Assembly: GCA_016195025.1 (NCBI GenBank)
Contig: JACQAL010000013.1
Span: 1-64,000, forward strand
Length of the DNA stretch: 64,000 nucleotides
Direction: 5' to 3'
Source of the DNA: Bacteroidota bacterium
Lineage (GTDB): Bacteria; Bacteroidota; Bacteroidia; Palsa-948
In this document: positions 49,776-58,871 of the stretch, in pieces
How the letters are laid out: each line of letters starts with the position of its first letter
Position numbering within the stretch: position 1 is the first letter of the stretch
Made by a program: the position numbers and the translations under genes
Notes under the pieces: model-generated
The model's input: only the letters and a program-made list of their open reading frames with translations
Database searches by the model: none
What the model was told of the DNA's origin: nothing

Positions 49776-50381
49776 TTATTTTGCTGAAGAAAATCTTTTT
49801 GCCGCTTCATCCCAGTTAATCACATTCCACCATGCATTAATGTAATCAGGCCTGCGGTTTTGATAGTTGAGATAATAAGCGTGTTCCCAAACATCCAGCC
49901 CGATAACGGGAAATCCTTTCAGGTCGGAAACATCCATCAGCGGGTTATCCTGATTAGGAGTTGAGCCGATTGCCAATTTTCCATTCTGCGAAACGAGCCA
50001 AGCCCATCCTGAACCAAAGCGGGTTGTTGCTGCATTATTAAACTGTGTTTTGAAATCGTTGAAAGAACCGAAAGCAGATTTAATTGCATCTGATAAAATT
50101 CCTGTTGGTTCACCGCCTCCGTCCTGTTTCATAATTGTCCAGAACATGGAGTGATTGTAATGCCCGCCTCCGTTGTTACGGACTGCCGGAGCATATTTTG
50201 AAACGCTCTTGCAAATTTCTTCTATGGAAAGTTTTTCCTCGGGCTTTCCTGCAATTGCATTATTCAGATTAGTGACATATGCATTGTGATGCTTGGTATG
50301 GTGAATTTCCATTGTGCGCGCATCAATATGCGGCTCAAGCGCGTTGTATGCGTAAGGTAATTTTGGTAGTTCGAATGCCAT
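49776..50381 (-). CDS. Iron/manganese superoxide dismutase
   Basis: 201 residues, no signal peptide, cytoplasmic. Metal ligands are visible: first His in [10 protein letters not shown], second His in [10 protein letters not shown], and Asp/His in [24 protein letters not shown] is the conserved core. It removes superoxide. Fe versus Mn preference cannot be settled by eye, so I give no gene symbol. A TATCTTTG box lies about 95 bases upstream. Confidence 0.96.
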   Translation of the reverse strand: MAFELPKLPYAYNALEPHIDARTMEIHHTKHHNAYVTNLNNAIAGKPEEKLSIEEICKSVSKYAPAVRNNGGGHYNHSMFWTIMKQDGGGEPTGILSDAIKSAFGSFNDFKTQFNNAATTRFGSGWAWLVSQNGKLAIGSTPNQDNPLMDVSDLKGFPVIGLDVWEHAYYLNYQNRRPDYINAWWNVINWDEAAKRFSSAK

Positions 50382-50476
50382 TTTCTTTCAGGTTAATTGT
50401 TATTGTTTTTATTCGTCTTCTCTATAAAATTATGTCCGATGAATCAAAGCTTTTAACAGTTTTTCAAAAAGGGAGG

Positions 50477-50484
50477 CAAAGATA
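50477..50484 (-). promoter_or_regulatory. Bacteroidota -7 box for the superoxide dismutase gene
   Basis: Minus strand TATCTTTG, giving a leader of about 90 bases. It is back to back with the promoter of the small lipoprotein gene. Confidence 0.5.
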
Positions 50485-50505
50485 AAAAAATATTTTTGCA
50501 GATAC

Positions 50506-50537
50506 TTGCCCTTCCAAAATAAATTTATATACATTTG
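50506..50537 (+). promoter_or_regulatory. Bacteroidota promoter for the small lipoprotein gene
   Basis: TTG at 50506-50508, then 21 bases to TACATTTG (50530-50537). The ATG follows 32 bases later. Confidence 0.55.
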
Positions 50538-50569
50538 CGCCCATATTCCTTTAAAAACAAACAAACAAA

Positions 50570-50770
50570 ATGAAAAAGTTATTCGCAATCGTAACAGCAT
50601 GTGCATTCTTAGGACTCATTTCCTGCGGACCCTCTGCTGAAGAACAAAAGAAAATGGAAGAAGCGCTTCAAAAAGCCGCTGACTCTGCTGCTAACGCTCT
50701 TTTGCAGCAAGCATCAAGCGCTGCAACTGCTGATTCAACAAAAGCACCTGCAGACACTACTAAGAAGTAA
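50570..50770 (+). CDS. Small Ala-rich lipoprotein
   Basis: 66 residues: MKKLFAIVTACAFLGLISC with lipobox LISC (Cys19), then a short amphipathic, Ala/Lys/Gln-rich helix (EEQKKMEEALQKAADSAANALLQQA) and a Thr/Ala/Pro tail ending in DTTKK. It looks like a small helical lipoprotein with a Braun-lipoprotein-like design, including a terminal lysine, but sequence similarity is not claimed. It has its own promoter and terminator, suggesting good expression. Function unknown. Confidence 0.8.
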   Translation: MKKLFAIVTACAFLGLISCGPSAEEQKKMEEALQKAADSAANALLQQASSAATADSTKAPADTTKK

Positions 50771-50836
50771 TTCCAATTTTTTTTATTGAGTAGTACCTGT
50801 TGAGTAATTCTTCGGGTACTTATTTTTATTTGAAAT

Positions 50837-50871
50837 AAAAAACCCGGAACATTTTTTTGCCCGGGTTTTTT
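50837..50871. terminator. Bidirectional terminator between the small lipoprotein and gldN
   Basis: AAAAAACCCGG pairs with CCGGGTTTTTT, with A and T runs on both sides. It ends the lipoprotein transcript on plus and the porP-gldKLMN operon on minus. Confidence 0.88.
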
Positions 50872-50889
50872 CTTTTGCATGCATGGCGG

Positions 50890-51822
50890 TTAAAAATGCC
50901 ACATGTCGTGCTCGAATTTGAAAATATCATCTTTGATTCTCTCCGATTCCAGCAATTGATCCATTCCCTGCCCGGGTAAATATGCTGTAACGGTGCGGTT
51001 GTATACGTTCGATTCCATTGATATGTAACTGCTGAATAATCTTTTTTGAAAAACTTCATCGAACGTTCTCCATTCGGCATCGTTATAGGGATTGTAGCAA
51101 TAACTTTGCGCTAATATGTTACGAATGGCGGGATAGTATAACCAGAATAATGGTTTGTAGCCAAACTTTCCGCTTACCGGGTCGCTCGATTCAATAAGAG
51201 GAGCAATTCCAATTATGCGTACATCCATTACCGAACGCTGCTTGTCAAAAAACCAATCTTCCTTTATCAGATATTGCAGAACCTTGTCGGGCCGGATGGT
51301 ATCGGGTTTGTATACTTGATTTCCTAATGAATCCATAAGCGGATTGCCGGCAGAATCCTTCATTGCAAGTTGCTCGGTCATGGTCTTTACTATTTCAGGC
51401 ACAGTTAAGGTACTGCCAAACTCCATAGTAGAGGGGTCGAAGTCAAAAACTGTATTAATCTTTCCTGTATAAATTCCTTTCTGAAGAATACGGAAAAGAG
51501 AAGGGCGTTTTGCCAAATCATCATCGGGATAATACAGCGGATGATTTATTTTTTCGCGCAGGTCAATTGTTCTCCAGATTCTTTTTTGCCACATGATGTC
51601 CGCCTCCCGTTCGTATACATAGGGAATTGGTTTTCTGAAAGGCAAATGTTCAGGAGTATACACTCCATCGAGAACTCCTCCACCGGGCGGCTCTAAAATT
51701 CCACCCGAGCCGGAGGTTAATGTGGGATTGCCTTGCGTGGGCTGCTGAGCAGATGCAAGAGCAACTGCAGTGCAAAATGCTGCCATCCACAAAAACTTTG
51801 ATGCGTTCAATAATTTTTTCAT
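50890..51822 (-). CDS. gldN: T9SS ring protein GldN (PorN)
   Basis: 310 residues. A signal peptide (to about ALASAQ) is followed by a Pro/Gly linker and the GldN core: YEREADIMWQKRIWRTIDLREKINHPLYY, FRILQKGIYTGKI, LQYLIKEDWFFDKQRSVMDVRIIGIAPL and WLYYPAIRNILAQSYCYNPYNDAEWRTFDEVF. In the family GldN binds GldK to form the large periplasmic ring at the outer membrane and contacts GldM. It is the last gene of the operon, 22 bases after gldM, followed by a terminator. Confidence 0.96.
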   Translation of the reverse strand: MKKLLNASKFLWMAAFCTAVALASAQQPTQGNPTLTSGSGGILEPPGGGVLDGVYTPEHLPFRKPIPYVYEREADIMWQKRIWRTIDLREKINHPLYYPDDDLAKRPSLFRILQKGIYTGKINTVFDFDPSTMEFGSTLTVPEIVKTMTEQLAMKDSAGNPLMDSLGNQVYKPDTIRPDKVLQYLIKEDWFFDKQRSVMDVRIIGIAPLIESSDPVSGKFGYKPLFWLYYPAIRNILAQSYCYNPYNDAEWRTFDEVFQKRLFSSYISMESNVYNRTVTAYLPGQGMDQLLESERIKDDIFKFEHDMWHF

Positions 51823-51844
51823 AGTTAGTATGATTTATGACAAA

Positions 51845-53500
51845 TCAAGTGACTTTCAAGTTAACACCCGGCACATCCACTACTATTCCATCGGGCTTTT
51901 TTACTCTTACTTTTTCAATGTAAATTTTATTTCCTCTTTTTGCTTTCTTAAGAAGAGATAGTTGTTTCTCATTCATAGAAGGACCGGAAGCCGACTCGCT
52001 AACTTCCAATCCATTTATGTTCATGGAAACATCAAACGATACCACCTGGAATTTTACATCAAAGTCGAAGTTATCAAGCACGGGCACTACTGCTTTCACA
52101 AATTGTAACTCGCCCTGTTTGATAAAATCGGCATTGCGTTTTCCGTAAACTGTTGCAACGGGAGGAGGAATTGGCTTAACGCGGAATTTCACTCCTTGTC
52201 CCATTGACCTGTTGGTTCCGCCTTTCACCTGTGCAGACACATTAATGGTTGCTTCTTTGGTAGAAGCGCTGACTTTTACAGTATATTTTCCTTTCGAGCC
52301 GCTGATGCTTCCGCCCGACATAGACGGACGCAAATCTTCCGATGGAATTCCCGGAACTGAAATAGTAACGGGGTTGTCAACTCCCGCGTAAAACACAAGC
52401 ATTTTATCAGGCGAAACCACAATGGCCGGTTTTTGAGATTTATATTCTCCCTTAAATGGGAAAACTCTCGGTGACGCTTTGGGGTCGGCAGGATTTTTCA
52501 TGCGGATAATACCGGTATACTCCGTTGTGCCTTCTGCACCGGGAGCAATGGTATAGGTTCCTACTCCTTTACTAACTTTTACCGAAGTAGAATCAATGGG
52601 ACCTTTAATGTTTCCGGTAGTTGAATCATACGTTCCGAGCCAGATTTGCGGATTGGCAGTGGTGCTGAATCCCGCTGCAAAAATTTCTGCTCTGTACTGG
52701 TCTCCGATAAGTACAATTTTTGATTCGGCATTTACGCGGGCTGAAAGCGTATCGAACTTGAAGGAGTTAACATCAATGCGGTTGAAGAGTGTATTAATAA
52801 TATCTGCTTCTCCGTTCTTTACATCGTTCTGCATTTTTGTGAGCAAACACATTACGGCAATGGAAGCGTTGTGATAGAAAATATTATTCTCCCAGGTCAC
52901 TTCTTTATTTTCGTGATGGTTAAATACATTCGCTATGTCAAGCCCCAGGCGGATGTTGGCTCTGTCTCTGGTATCAATATAGGTCAGCAAATCCTCTTTG
53001 TACTTTTTTATTTTTTCTTTCAACTCAAACGCTCTTGTGCCGGGTTCTGCTTCGGCATCGGAGGTGCCCATGAAAAACCGCGTGGGCGTTGCATTGTCTT
53101 CTTTATTTTTCATGTTAAGCACATCGCTGATAATTCTTACAATGCTGTCTTTACCGTTTTTTCCTTCCACTTCAATGCTGTCCGCGTTTTCCACTTCTTT
53201 AACAAGGGAAACTTTCAGCGTTTCAATATAATCAAACATTTCCTGCGAGCGTTTTTTCACTCCCAATGCTCTGTCATAATAGGGCTTTACCTTTACAGGG
53301 TCATTCAGCATTGCGAGTTCAAAATTATTGTAGGTAATTTCGTTCTTCGCGGCAAAGGTTGTGTTGGTTTTTACCAAGCCGTTATTTACAAGCGCAAAGG
53401 AGTTAAGAACTTCTTTGGAAATATTCATTGCGAGCAGCGCCAATAGTACAAGGTACATCAGATTAATCATTTTCTGCCGCGGTGTGCCTCCTCCTGACAT
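51845..53500 (-). CDS. gldM: T9SS motor protein GldM (PorM)
   Basis: 551 residues. GGGTPRQKMINLMYLVLLAL is the conserved cytoplasmic tip and single membrane helix, followed by AMNISKEVLNSFALVNNGL. The periplasmic part has a helical D1 domain (to about 220) and Ig-like domains D2-D4 ending KPDGIVVDVPGVNLKV. GldM dimers cross the periplasm, with their helices inside the GldL pentamer, and transmit proton-driven rotation to the GldK/N ring. Confidence 0.96.
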   Translation of the reverse strand: MSGGGTPRQKMINLMYLVLLALLAMNISKEVLNSFALVNNGLVKTNTTFAAKNEITYNNFELAMLNDPVKVKPYYDRALGVKKRSQEMFDYIETLKVSLVKEVENADSIEVEGKNGKDSIVRIISDVLNMKNKEDNATPTRFFMGTSDAEAEPGTRAFELKEKIKKYKEDLLTYIDTRDRANIRLGLDIANVFNHHENKEVTWENNIFYHNASIAVMCLLTKMQNDVKNGEADIINTLFNRIDVNSFKFDTLSARVNAESKIVLIGDQYRAEIFAAGFSTTANPQIWLGTYDSTTGNIKGPIDSTSVKVSKGVGTYTIAPGAEGTTEYTGIIRMKNPADPKASPRVFPFKGEYKSQKPAIVVSPDKMLVFYAGVDNPVTISVPGIPSEDLRPSMSGGSISGSKGKYTVKVSASTKEATINVSAQVKGGTNRSMGQGVKFRVKPIPPPVATVYGKRNADFIKQGELQFVKAVVPVLDNFDFDVKFQVVSFDVSMNINGLEVSESASGPSMNEKQLSLLKKAKRGNKIYIEKVRVKKPDGIVVDVPGVNLKVT

Positions 53501-53545
53501 ATAGTTATAATCGTTTTATTCGGTTAATGTTTTGCTTTGATAAAA

Positions 53546-54574
53546 TTATTTTCTGCCAATGCTCATTGCGGTAAGCATGTTTCCGTAAATGGTATTTAAG
53601 GCAGCAAGATTATCGGTGAGTGAAGCAATCTGTTGTTTGAAACGGGTGGCATCTTCCACCGTTGAACCCAAACTTGCCATGGCTTTTTCAAAACCCTGGT
53701 ACGATTTGTTTGCGCTGCTCATGGTTTGCAACTGCAATTCATAAGCAGAGTTGAGGTTTTGAATATTGCCGGAACTTTTCTTGAGATGCTCGTTATAAGA
53801 AACCGCATCGCGCTGCGCTGCCTGCATGCTGGCTTCGAGCGAGGAAACAAGTTTCTGAATTCCTTCGTTTGCTTTTGCGGCCGCTTTGATATTCTCCTGC
53901 GAATTCTGCAGTTGAAGTTCATAGGCGCTGTTCAGCGAAGTAAGATTTTTTGAAACGCTTTTCAACTGTTCGCTGTAAGTGCCCGCCTGCTGCTGCGTGG
54001 AATTGGTAATAACGTCAAGCGCCTGCGCGGTTTTGCTCGATGCTTTTTCCAAATCGCTGATGGAGCCGCTGATGGATGTGGATGCTTTATCATATGCATC
54101 GGAAAGAGTTCCGATTTTTTGAGAAGCGGTTTTCATATTGTTGGTAAATTCATTTGAGGCAACGCTGGCATCAGACAAGTTGGAAAGTTTTGCCGTGTTG
54201 TCGCTCAAACTTTTCAATCCCGAGCCCAAACTTTCTATCAGTTCAGGACCTATTTTTGCTTCTTCCAGCATGTTGTCTAACTCCTCGGTAACTGAAAGGT
54301 TTTCGTCTTTTGCCTTATCCGGGTCTGCGCCCAGTTTTAATTCAGGATAAACCAATGACCAATCCAACTCCATGTGCACCTGCGTGGGGTCAATGGCGAA
54401 TACGGTAAACACAAACACTTCGGTTCCCATGCCCACGTTAAGCATAAGGTCAGCGCCTTTCCAGTGCTGTATTTTAAATAGAGCGCCTGCAATAACCACT
54501 GCGGCACCTAAACTGTAAATGTAGTTCATGATGGTCTTGAACTTTTTCGTCTCTGCAAATTCTGAGAATGTCAT
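53546..54574 (-). CDS. gldL: T9SS motor protein GldL (PorL)
   Basis: 342 residues. Two membrane helices lie near the N-terminus (IMNYIYSLGAAVVIAGALF and MLNVGMGTEVFVFTVFAI), with the conserved HWKGADLMLNVGMGTE carrying the membrane Glu thought to take part in proton flow. The remaining 250 residues are a cytoplasmic, Ser/Ala/Gln-rich coiled-coil region with internally repeated NLNSAYELQLQ segments, longer than in Flavobacterium GldL. GldL forms a pentamer around two GldM helices. It lies 45 bases upstream of gldM. Confidence 0.95.
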   Translation of the reverse strand: MTFSEFAETKKFKTIMNYIYSLGAAVVIAGALFKIQHWKGADLMLNVGMGTEVFVFTVFAIDPTQVHMELDWSLVYPELKLGADPDKAKDENLSVTEELDNMLEEAKIGPELIESLGSGLKSLSDNTAKLSNLSDASVASNEFTNNMKTASQKIGTLSDAYDKASTSISGSISDLEKASSKTAQALDVITNSTQQQAGTYSEQLKSVSKNLTSLNSAYELQLQNSQENIKAAAKANEGIQKLVSSLEASMQAAQRDAVSYNEHLKKSSGNIQNLNSAYELQLQTMSSANKSYQGFEKAMASLGSTVEDATRFKQQIASLTDNLAALNTIYGNMLTAMSIGRK

Positions 54575-54630
54575 AAGAATTGATTTTTTAGATTGGTTGT
54601 TTTATAGTTTAATTTATTTAAGTTATAAAT

Positions 54631-56118
54631 TTATTTCACACCGAGTTTTGCTCCTTCTTGTGCAGTGGGATCATCGCCTTTTGCACGTCCGAGATACGTC
54701 ATAACGCATCGGAAACCTATGTAACATTTAGCGGTATCCTGGTATTCGTATGTTCGGGTGCTGGTTTGAAGATAAAACCCTACATCTTTCCACGAGCCGC
54801 CACGAATAACTTTTCGCTGGCGAACGGATTGGTATTTTTCATCTTCGGTTGGTTCATATACATAGTCAGGGTTCAAATCATGGTCCATATCATACGCATC
54901 TTCTTCAAATGCATTGCTGGTCCACTCTGCAGCGTTTCCTGCCATGTTGTAAAAGCCCCATTCGTTGGGTGAATAAGAAAAAATATGCACGGTGTGAAAT
55001 CCTCCATCGTCAATATAACTTCCGCGCATGGGTTTGAAGTTTCCGAGAAAACATCCGCGTGCGTTGCGGATATACGGACCGCCCCACGGATAGGGTGACA
55101 TATCCAATCCTCCGCGGGCGCCATATTCCCATTCCGATTCGGTGGGGAGGCGGAAATCATTTACAATAGTATGCCCGATCATTCGCAGGTAACTATCCAT
55201 GTACTGGGTTCTCCACACGCAGAAGGCGCGCGCCTGCTTCCATGAAATTCCAACAACAGGATAATCATCGTAGGCAGGATGCCAGAAATAATTATTCGTC
55301 ATGGGCTCATTGAATGAATACGTAAAATCATGCACCCATGCGAGCGTGTCGGGATAAACATTAATTACATCTTTCACAATGAAAACGCTCCGGTCTTTTT
55401 TGGGCGCTTTGTTGTCAATCATATAATAGCCGAGCGCATCTTTTGACGAAGCAGAATCCATATCGTTAAATGCCGGGTGACCAGTACCATTTATAAAGGA
55501 ACGATTGGGGTCATTCGGGTCAGTAGATTTATTCGGCTGGAAACGGTTTACTTTCCGCGCGGCTTTTCTCAAATCAATTCTATAATAAAGAAAATTAAAC
55601 TTGCGGGTGTCAAATTCTTTTTTGGTATAAAACCGTTCTTTCACCGGAAGATACATATCCGCGAGCGCATTTCTTACCTCTTCATCTTTGTCGCCATAAT
55701 CCAAACGCTCCGACCAGTTCAAACTATATCCTTTGTCTTCATAAGCCGCTTCGCGCTCCGCTCCGTATTCATCTAATTTATTTCTCCATTTTTCTTCGTC
55801 TAATGTTCCGAGCAATTCGCGCGCAAGAGAGTCGCGCACCCAGTTAACAAACTGGCGGTACTCGTTGTTTGAAATTTCTGTCTGGTCCATGTAGAACGCC
55901 TGAACAGAAACCATCTTTGCTTTTTGCGTGTAGTTGTAGGGAATATCCTGGTCGCTCTGTCCCATGTGATAACTTCCCATCGGGCAATACAATGTTCCGT
56001 AAGGGTCGGGTTGAAACCAGGGGTCTCTGCCCTGCACGCCAATCAATTCTCCGTGGTCGCCCGAATCGCAGGCGGCAAGAAACAGCACCGACAATCCAGC
56101 GAAAAGAATCTTTTTCAT
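54631..56118 (-). CDS. gldK: T9SS ring lipoprotein GldK (PorK)
   Basis: 495 residues from MKKILFAGLSVLFLAAC; seven codons of upstream frame are leader. The lipobox LAAC places Cys19 as the lipid anchor at the outer membrane. The body is a formylglycine-generating-enzyme-like (SUMF1) fold: MGSYHMGQSD, VQAFYMDQTEISNNEYRQF, HPAYDDYPVVGISWKQARAFC, RLPTESEWEYGARGG, GNAAEWTSNAF and VIRGGSWKDVGFY. In GldK the fold is structural rather than enzymatic. It forms rings with GldN. Confidence 0.96.
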   Translation of the reverse strand: MKKILFAGLSVLFLAACDSGDHGELIGVQGRDPWFQPDPYGTLYCPMGSYHMGQSDQDIPYNYTQKAKMVSVQAFYMDQTEISNNEYRQFVNWVRDSLARELLGTLDEEKWRNKLDEYGAEREAAYEDKGYSLNWSERLDYGDKDEEVRNALADMYLPVKERFYTKKEFDTRKFNFLYYRIDLRKAARKVNRFQPNKSTDPNDPNRSFINGTGHPAFNDMDSASSKDALGYYMIDNKAPKKDRSVFIVKDVINVYPDTLAWVHDFTYSFNEPMTNNYFWHPAYDDYPVVGISWKQARAFCVWRTQYMDSYLRMIGHTIVNDFRLPTESEWEYGARGGLDMSPYPWGGPYIRNARGCFLGNFKPMRGSYIDDGGFHTVHIFSYSPNEWGFYNMAGNAAEWTSNAFEEDAYDMDHDLNPDYVYEPTEDEKYQSVRQRKVIRGGSWKDVGFYLQTSTRTYEYQDTAKCYIGFRCVMTYLGRAKGDDPTAQEGAKLGVK

Positions 56119-56275
56119 AGTTATATTTTTTTGTTTCATCTTCCCCGTAATTTTAATGCCAACGGAGAAGACGGAACTTTATTTTACTCGATTAAAAAAA
56201 AAATTTGTTACCAAACATACAATGCGGAAAATCAGCATGAAATAATTTCATATACTTCTTGGGAAAATTAATTTT

Positions 56276-57217
56276 TTATCTCAAAAATCTTGGGTTGATA
56301 TGACTTTGTGTTTTGGATTTGGGAGCAAGTTTCACGCAATAGTTAAGAAGTATTTCATGCGTGTTGCTGTGATATGTTTTTAATCCTGAAATTCCGAAAT
56401 CATACGCATATCCTATTTTCAGGGTTGACCTTGCATTGGGGCTCCATGCAAATCCCACCAGCGGAACAATGGCATCCTGCAGGCGGTAGGATGCGCCAAG
56501 CCATAACATATCATTATATATAAGGCGAAGGTTTGCATCGAAGGTGGTAACTGCGGCATCACTTTTCACATGCACCGAAGGACAAAGTTTTATTTTGCTT
56601 GAAAGAATAAAATCATATCCGGCTAACACATAGTAATGGCGCGCTGCCTGGTAATCAAATTTTTTAGCCTGGATGCTTTGCTGCGGAAGATGCGAAGAAG
56701 AAATTCCCACAAACAACTGGTCGGTTCTGTAATACGCGCCTAAACCCAAATCGTATGTCATTTTTCCCAAAGCGGCTGCAGGAATTGCATTATCGCTTTG
56801 CCCGTTCGTTCCATCGGGAGCAAGCCAGTTGTATTGAACAGAGGTTTGAAGAATTCCCAACTCAAGCCCGATGCCGAGCAATCCGGTTTGCCCGATTGGC
56901 TTATGAAAAGAATACGCACCGCGCGCCTGAATGAAATTAAAGTTTCCGAGTTTATCATTTATCACCGTTAATCCGGCTCCGCCATGCAACGCGGCAACGG
57001 GAGCATCGGCAGTAAATAAAATGGACTTGGGCGCACCGGGAAATCCCACCCATTGCGTGCGGTAAGCGGCAGTAGCGCAAATAGCGCCATTGGTTCCTGC
57101 AAAGCCGGGATTAATCGGAAGTTTGATAAACATGTTCTGGCTGAACTGCGGGTCTTGCTGAGCAAAGGCGAGCATTGCTGCAAAAGATAAACTAAGCGAC
57201 AGTAAAATTTTTCTCAT
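56276..57217 (-). CDS. porP: PorP/SprF family T9SS outer-membrane protein
   Basis: 313 residues. Signal peptide (LAFAQ), then QDPQFSQNMFIKLPINPGFAGTNGA, the RTQWVGFPGAPKSILFTADAP block, and barrel strands through GASYRLQDAIVPLVGFAW and LKIGYAYDFGISGLKTYHSNTHEILLNYCV. As first gene before gldKLMN it holds the usual porP position. PorP-type proteins dock type B cargo and may link the motor ring to the surface. It is a different sequence from the PorP/SprF paralogue at 30.5-31.6 kb, so the window shows at least two. Confidence 0.92.
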   Translation of the reverse strand: MRKILLSLSLSFAAMLAFAQQDPQFSQNMFIKLPINPGFAGTNGAICATAAYRTQWVGFPGAPKSILFTADAPVAALHGGAGLTVINDKLGNFNFIQARGAYSFHKPIGQTGLLGIGLELGILQTSVQYNWLAPDGTNGQSDNAIPAAALGKMTYDLGLGAYYRTDQLFVGISSSHLPQQSIQAKKFDYQAARHYYVLAGYDFILSSKIKLCPSVHVKSDAAVTTFDANLRLIYNDMLWLGASYRLQDAIVPLVGFAWSPNARSTLKIGYAYDFGISGLKTYHSNTHEILLNYCVKLAPKSKTQSHINPRFLR

Positions 57218-57335
57218 GGTGTAAAAAGCAATTTTGTTAATTACTAATTTTTGTTAAAAACTTTTTTGTGAGCATGCAACCTTACACACCCAATTTTAAT
57301 CAGGGGGCTAAGGTAAGTATTTTGAAAATTCTGTG

Positions 57336-57343
57336 CAAATATA
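57336..57343 (-). promoter_or_regulatory. Possible -7 box for the porP-gldKLMN operon
   Basis: Minus strand TATATTTG, about 118 bases upstream of porP. No matching -33 TTG is seen. Confidence 0.4.
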
Positions 57344-57407
57344 TTTTTAACCTCTTTTTTTTATTTGGTTTTTAAAGAATTTTGCAATTTGCGTCTATTA
57401 ATAATAA

Positions 57408-57455
57408 GGAAGGATGGAAGAACGGAAGAATGGAAGAATGGAAGAATGGAAAGTT
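57408..57455. repeat. 8-bp GGAAGAAT tandem repeat
   Basis: Six units GGAAGGAT, GGAAGAAC, GGAAGAAT x3 and GGAAAGTT, followed by CTTCC-rich inverted pieces up to 57493. It lies in the gap between porP and the next cargo gene. Confidence 0.85.
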
Positions 57456-57502
57456 GGGAACAACCCAATCTTCCACTCTTCCCTTCTTCTTCCAATGTGT
57501 TT

Positions 57503-58489
57503 TTATTTCGCCACCGAAAATTTGCTGGTGAGCGTTCCTTTATCTGTTCGAATAGTGTAATAATAATTTCCTGCGGAAAGATTTTTCAGCGGAACTTTTA
57601 GTTCGTGCGTGCCCTCGCTCAGATTTTCAGATGAACTGAAAAGCACACGGCCGGTTAAATCAAAAACAACTGCCGACACAGTAGCAGGAGCATCCACCCG
57701 GTATTTGATATTTGTAAATTCATTTGCCGGGTTCGGATATGCGCCAAGCAAACTTAATCCGGAAGTGGAATATTCATTCTTCACGCCTGTGGTAAGCGTT
57801 AATGTTCCTACCGGAAGAATATATAAATCCAAGTTAACGCCAAAAGCTGCTTTAGTATTCAACCACCCGCCAAAAGTAGGAAAGTCCTCATATGATAATG
57901 AATCGGCAGTGCTGCATCCCAGTTTAGTTGATACAACCGCAACTGTATCTCCTGCGGTAGTTGGAAAAACAACTGCTGCCGCAAATGAACCTGTCACAGA
58001 AACAGAAGCAGAAAAGGTATATGTGGTATAAGGCGTGAGGGTAACGCTTGCAGTGGTTACAACCGCGCTTGTGCCCAACACAGTAGCCGAAGGCCCTTTA
58101 GTGGTTGCATCAATAGAATAAAGTTTTACGGATGTGCTTCCGGTAGTTCCTGTTTTATATCCGTACCACACCAGCACTTCACTCACTGTTCCGGTTGCGT
58201 AATATTTTTCAGCGCACATAGTTTCTCCATATACATTATTACCGAAAGCGTATCCGGTATCATTGGGGGCTTTCGAGTCCAGCGTATAATACACCGGAGC
58301 CGTATCGCACATTACGGGCGAGCCGAAAGAAGGAGGACGCAATGTATCGGTTGTCATTGCCGAAGGATTTCCGGTTTTGTGAATAAGATTTTTCACAGGC
58401 ATTGGATTAATTCCGGAATTAATTACCTGCGCCTGCGCAGAAAAGCCAATGAATGCTGCAAGCAGAAAAAGAATGTAATTTTTTTTCAT
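57503..58489 (-). CDS. T9SS type A cargo, unknown beta-sandwich
   Basis: 328 residues. Signal peptide (GFSAQAQ). The middle (about 70-235) is a Thr/Ser/Val-rich beta domain (YFNNVYGE-type GNNVYGETMCAEKYYATGT, YTTYTFSASVSVTGSFAAAVVFPT). The end is a type A sorting domain (LSLLGAYPNPANEFTNIKYRV, VFDLTGRVLFSSSENLSEG, LSAGNYYYTIRTDKG, KFSVAK). It shares the general layout of the next cargo gene: a domain about an event with possible CO-type VFPTTAGD strands, then the sorting domain. Role unknown. Confidence 0.8.
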   Translation of the reverse strand: MKKNYILFLLAAFIGFSAQAQVINSGINPMPVKNLIHKTGNPSAMTTDTLRPPSFGSPVMCDTAPVYYTLDSKAPNDTGYAFGNNVYGETMCAEKYYATGTVSEVLVWYGYKTGTTGSTSVKLYSIDATTKGPSATVLGTSAVVTTASVTLTPYTTYTFSASVSVTGSFAAAVVFPTTAGDTVAVVSTKLGCSTADSLSYEDFPTFGGWLNTKAAFGVNLDLYILPVGTLTLTTGVKNEYSTSGLSLLGAYPNPANEFTNIKYRVDAPATVSAVVFDLTGRVLFSSSENLSEGTHELKVPLKNLSAGNYYYTIRTDKGTLTSKFSVAK

Positions 58490-58533
58490 GATGGTTGTGG
58501 GTTTTTTAAGTTTATGAATTTTTAATTGAGCGG

Positions 58534-58541
58534 CAAAAGTA
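58534..58541 (-). promoter_or_regulatory. Bacteroidota -7 box for the cargo gene at 57503-58489
   Basis: Minus strand TACTTTTG, 44 bases upstream of the start codon. Confidence 0.45.
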
Positions 58542-58577
58542 AAATATTATTTCATTGCGCAGAAAAGAAAAAAAGGC

Positions 58578-58708
58578 GGTAGTGTCTCAGTTTGTATTTC
58601 TTCGTGTGATTTTTCTTAGTGAATTAGTAGCAAAGAAGAGAAAAATATAGCCACAAAGGCATGAAGGCACAAAGGTTCACTAAATAAATTCTAAAGTGAG
58701 ACACTACC
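58578..58708. mobile_element. MITE-like element with 12-bp terminal inverted repeats
   Basis: GGTAGTGTCTCA at the left end and TGAGACACTACC at the right end are perfect inverses; beyond one mismatch TTT/AAA also pair. The 131-bp inside has no open frame of note and contains ACAAAGGCATGAAGGCACAAAGG. No target duplication is obvious. It may be a nonautonomous IS derivative. Confidence 0.7.
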
Positions 58709-58820
58709 GGAAAAACATTTTACTGCTACGTGCGCTGGCGCAGCAAAACCGATTCCAAATTCAATTCGCCCTGGACCAACCTGCTGCAGATTATAATTTC
58801 GTAACCAGCCGCTGCAAAAT

Positions 58821-58853
58821 AAAAAACCCTGGCGAGTACCGTCAGGGTTTTTT
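58821..58853. terminator. Terminator after the cargo gene at 58872-59939
   Basis: AAAAAACCCTG pairs with CAGGGTTTTTT around 11 bases. It lies 18 bases past the stop of the minus-strand cargo gene. Confidence 0.85.
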
Positions 58854-58871
58854 TAGCGGAGAAAAGAAAAA

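Larger units (their letters stand above)
58490..58871. other. Intergenic region between two cargo genes
   Basis: 382 bases. It holds the -7 box of the downstream cargo gene (58534-58541), a 131-bp element with terminal inverted repeats (58578-58708), and the terminator of the other cargo gene (58821-58853). The part at 58709-58820 shows nothing recognisable. Confidence 0.6.

Noticed and set aside
58578-58708. Complete insertion sequence
   Set aside because: Only 131 bp, with no transposase frame; kept as a MITE-like element.
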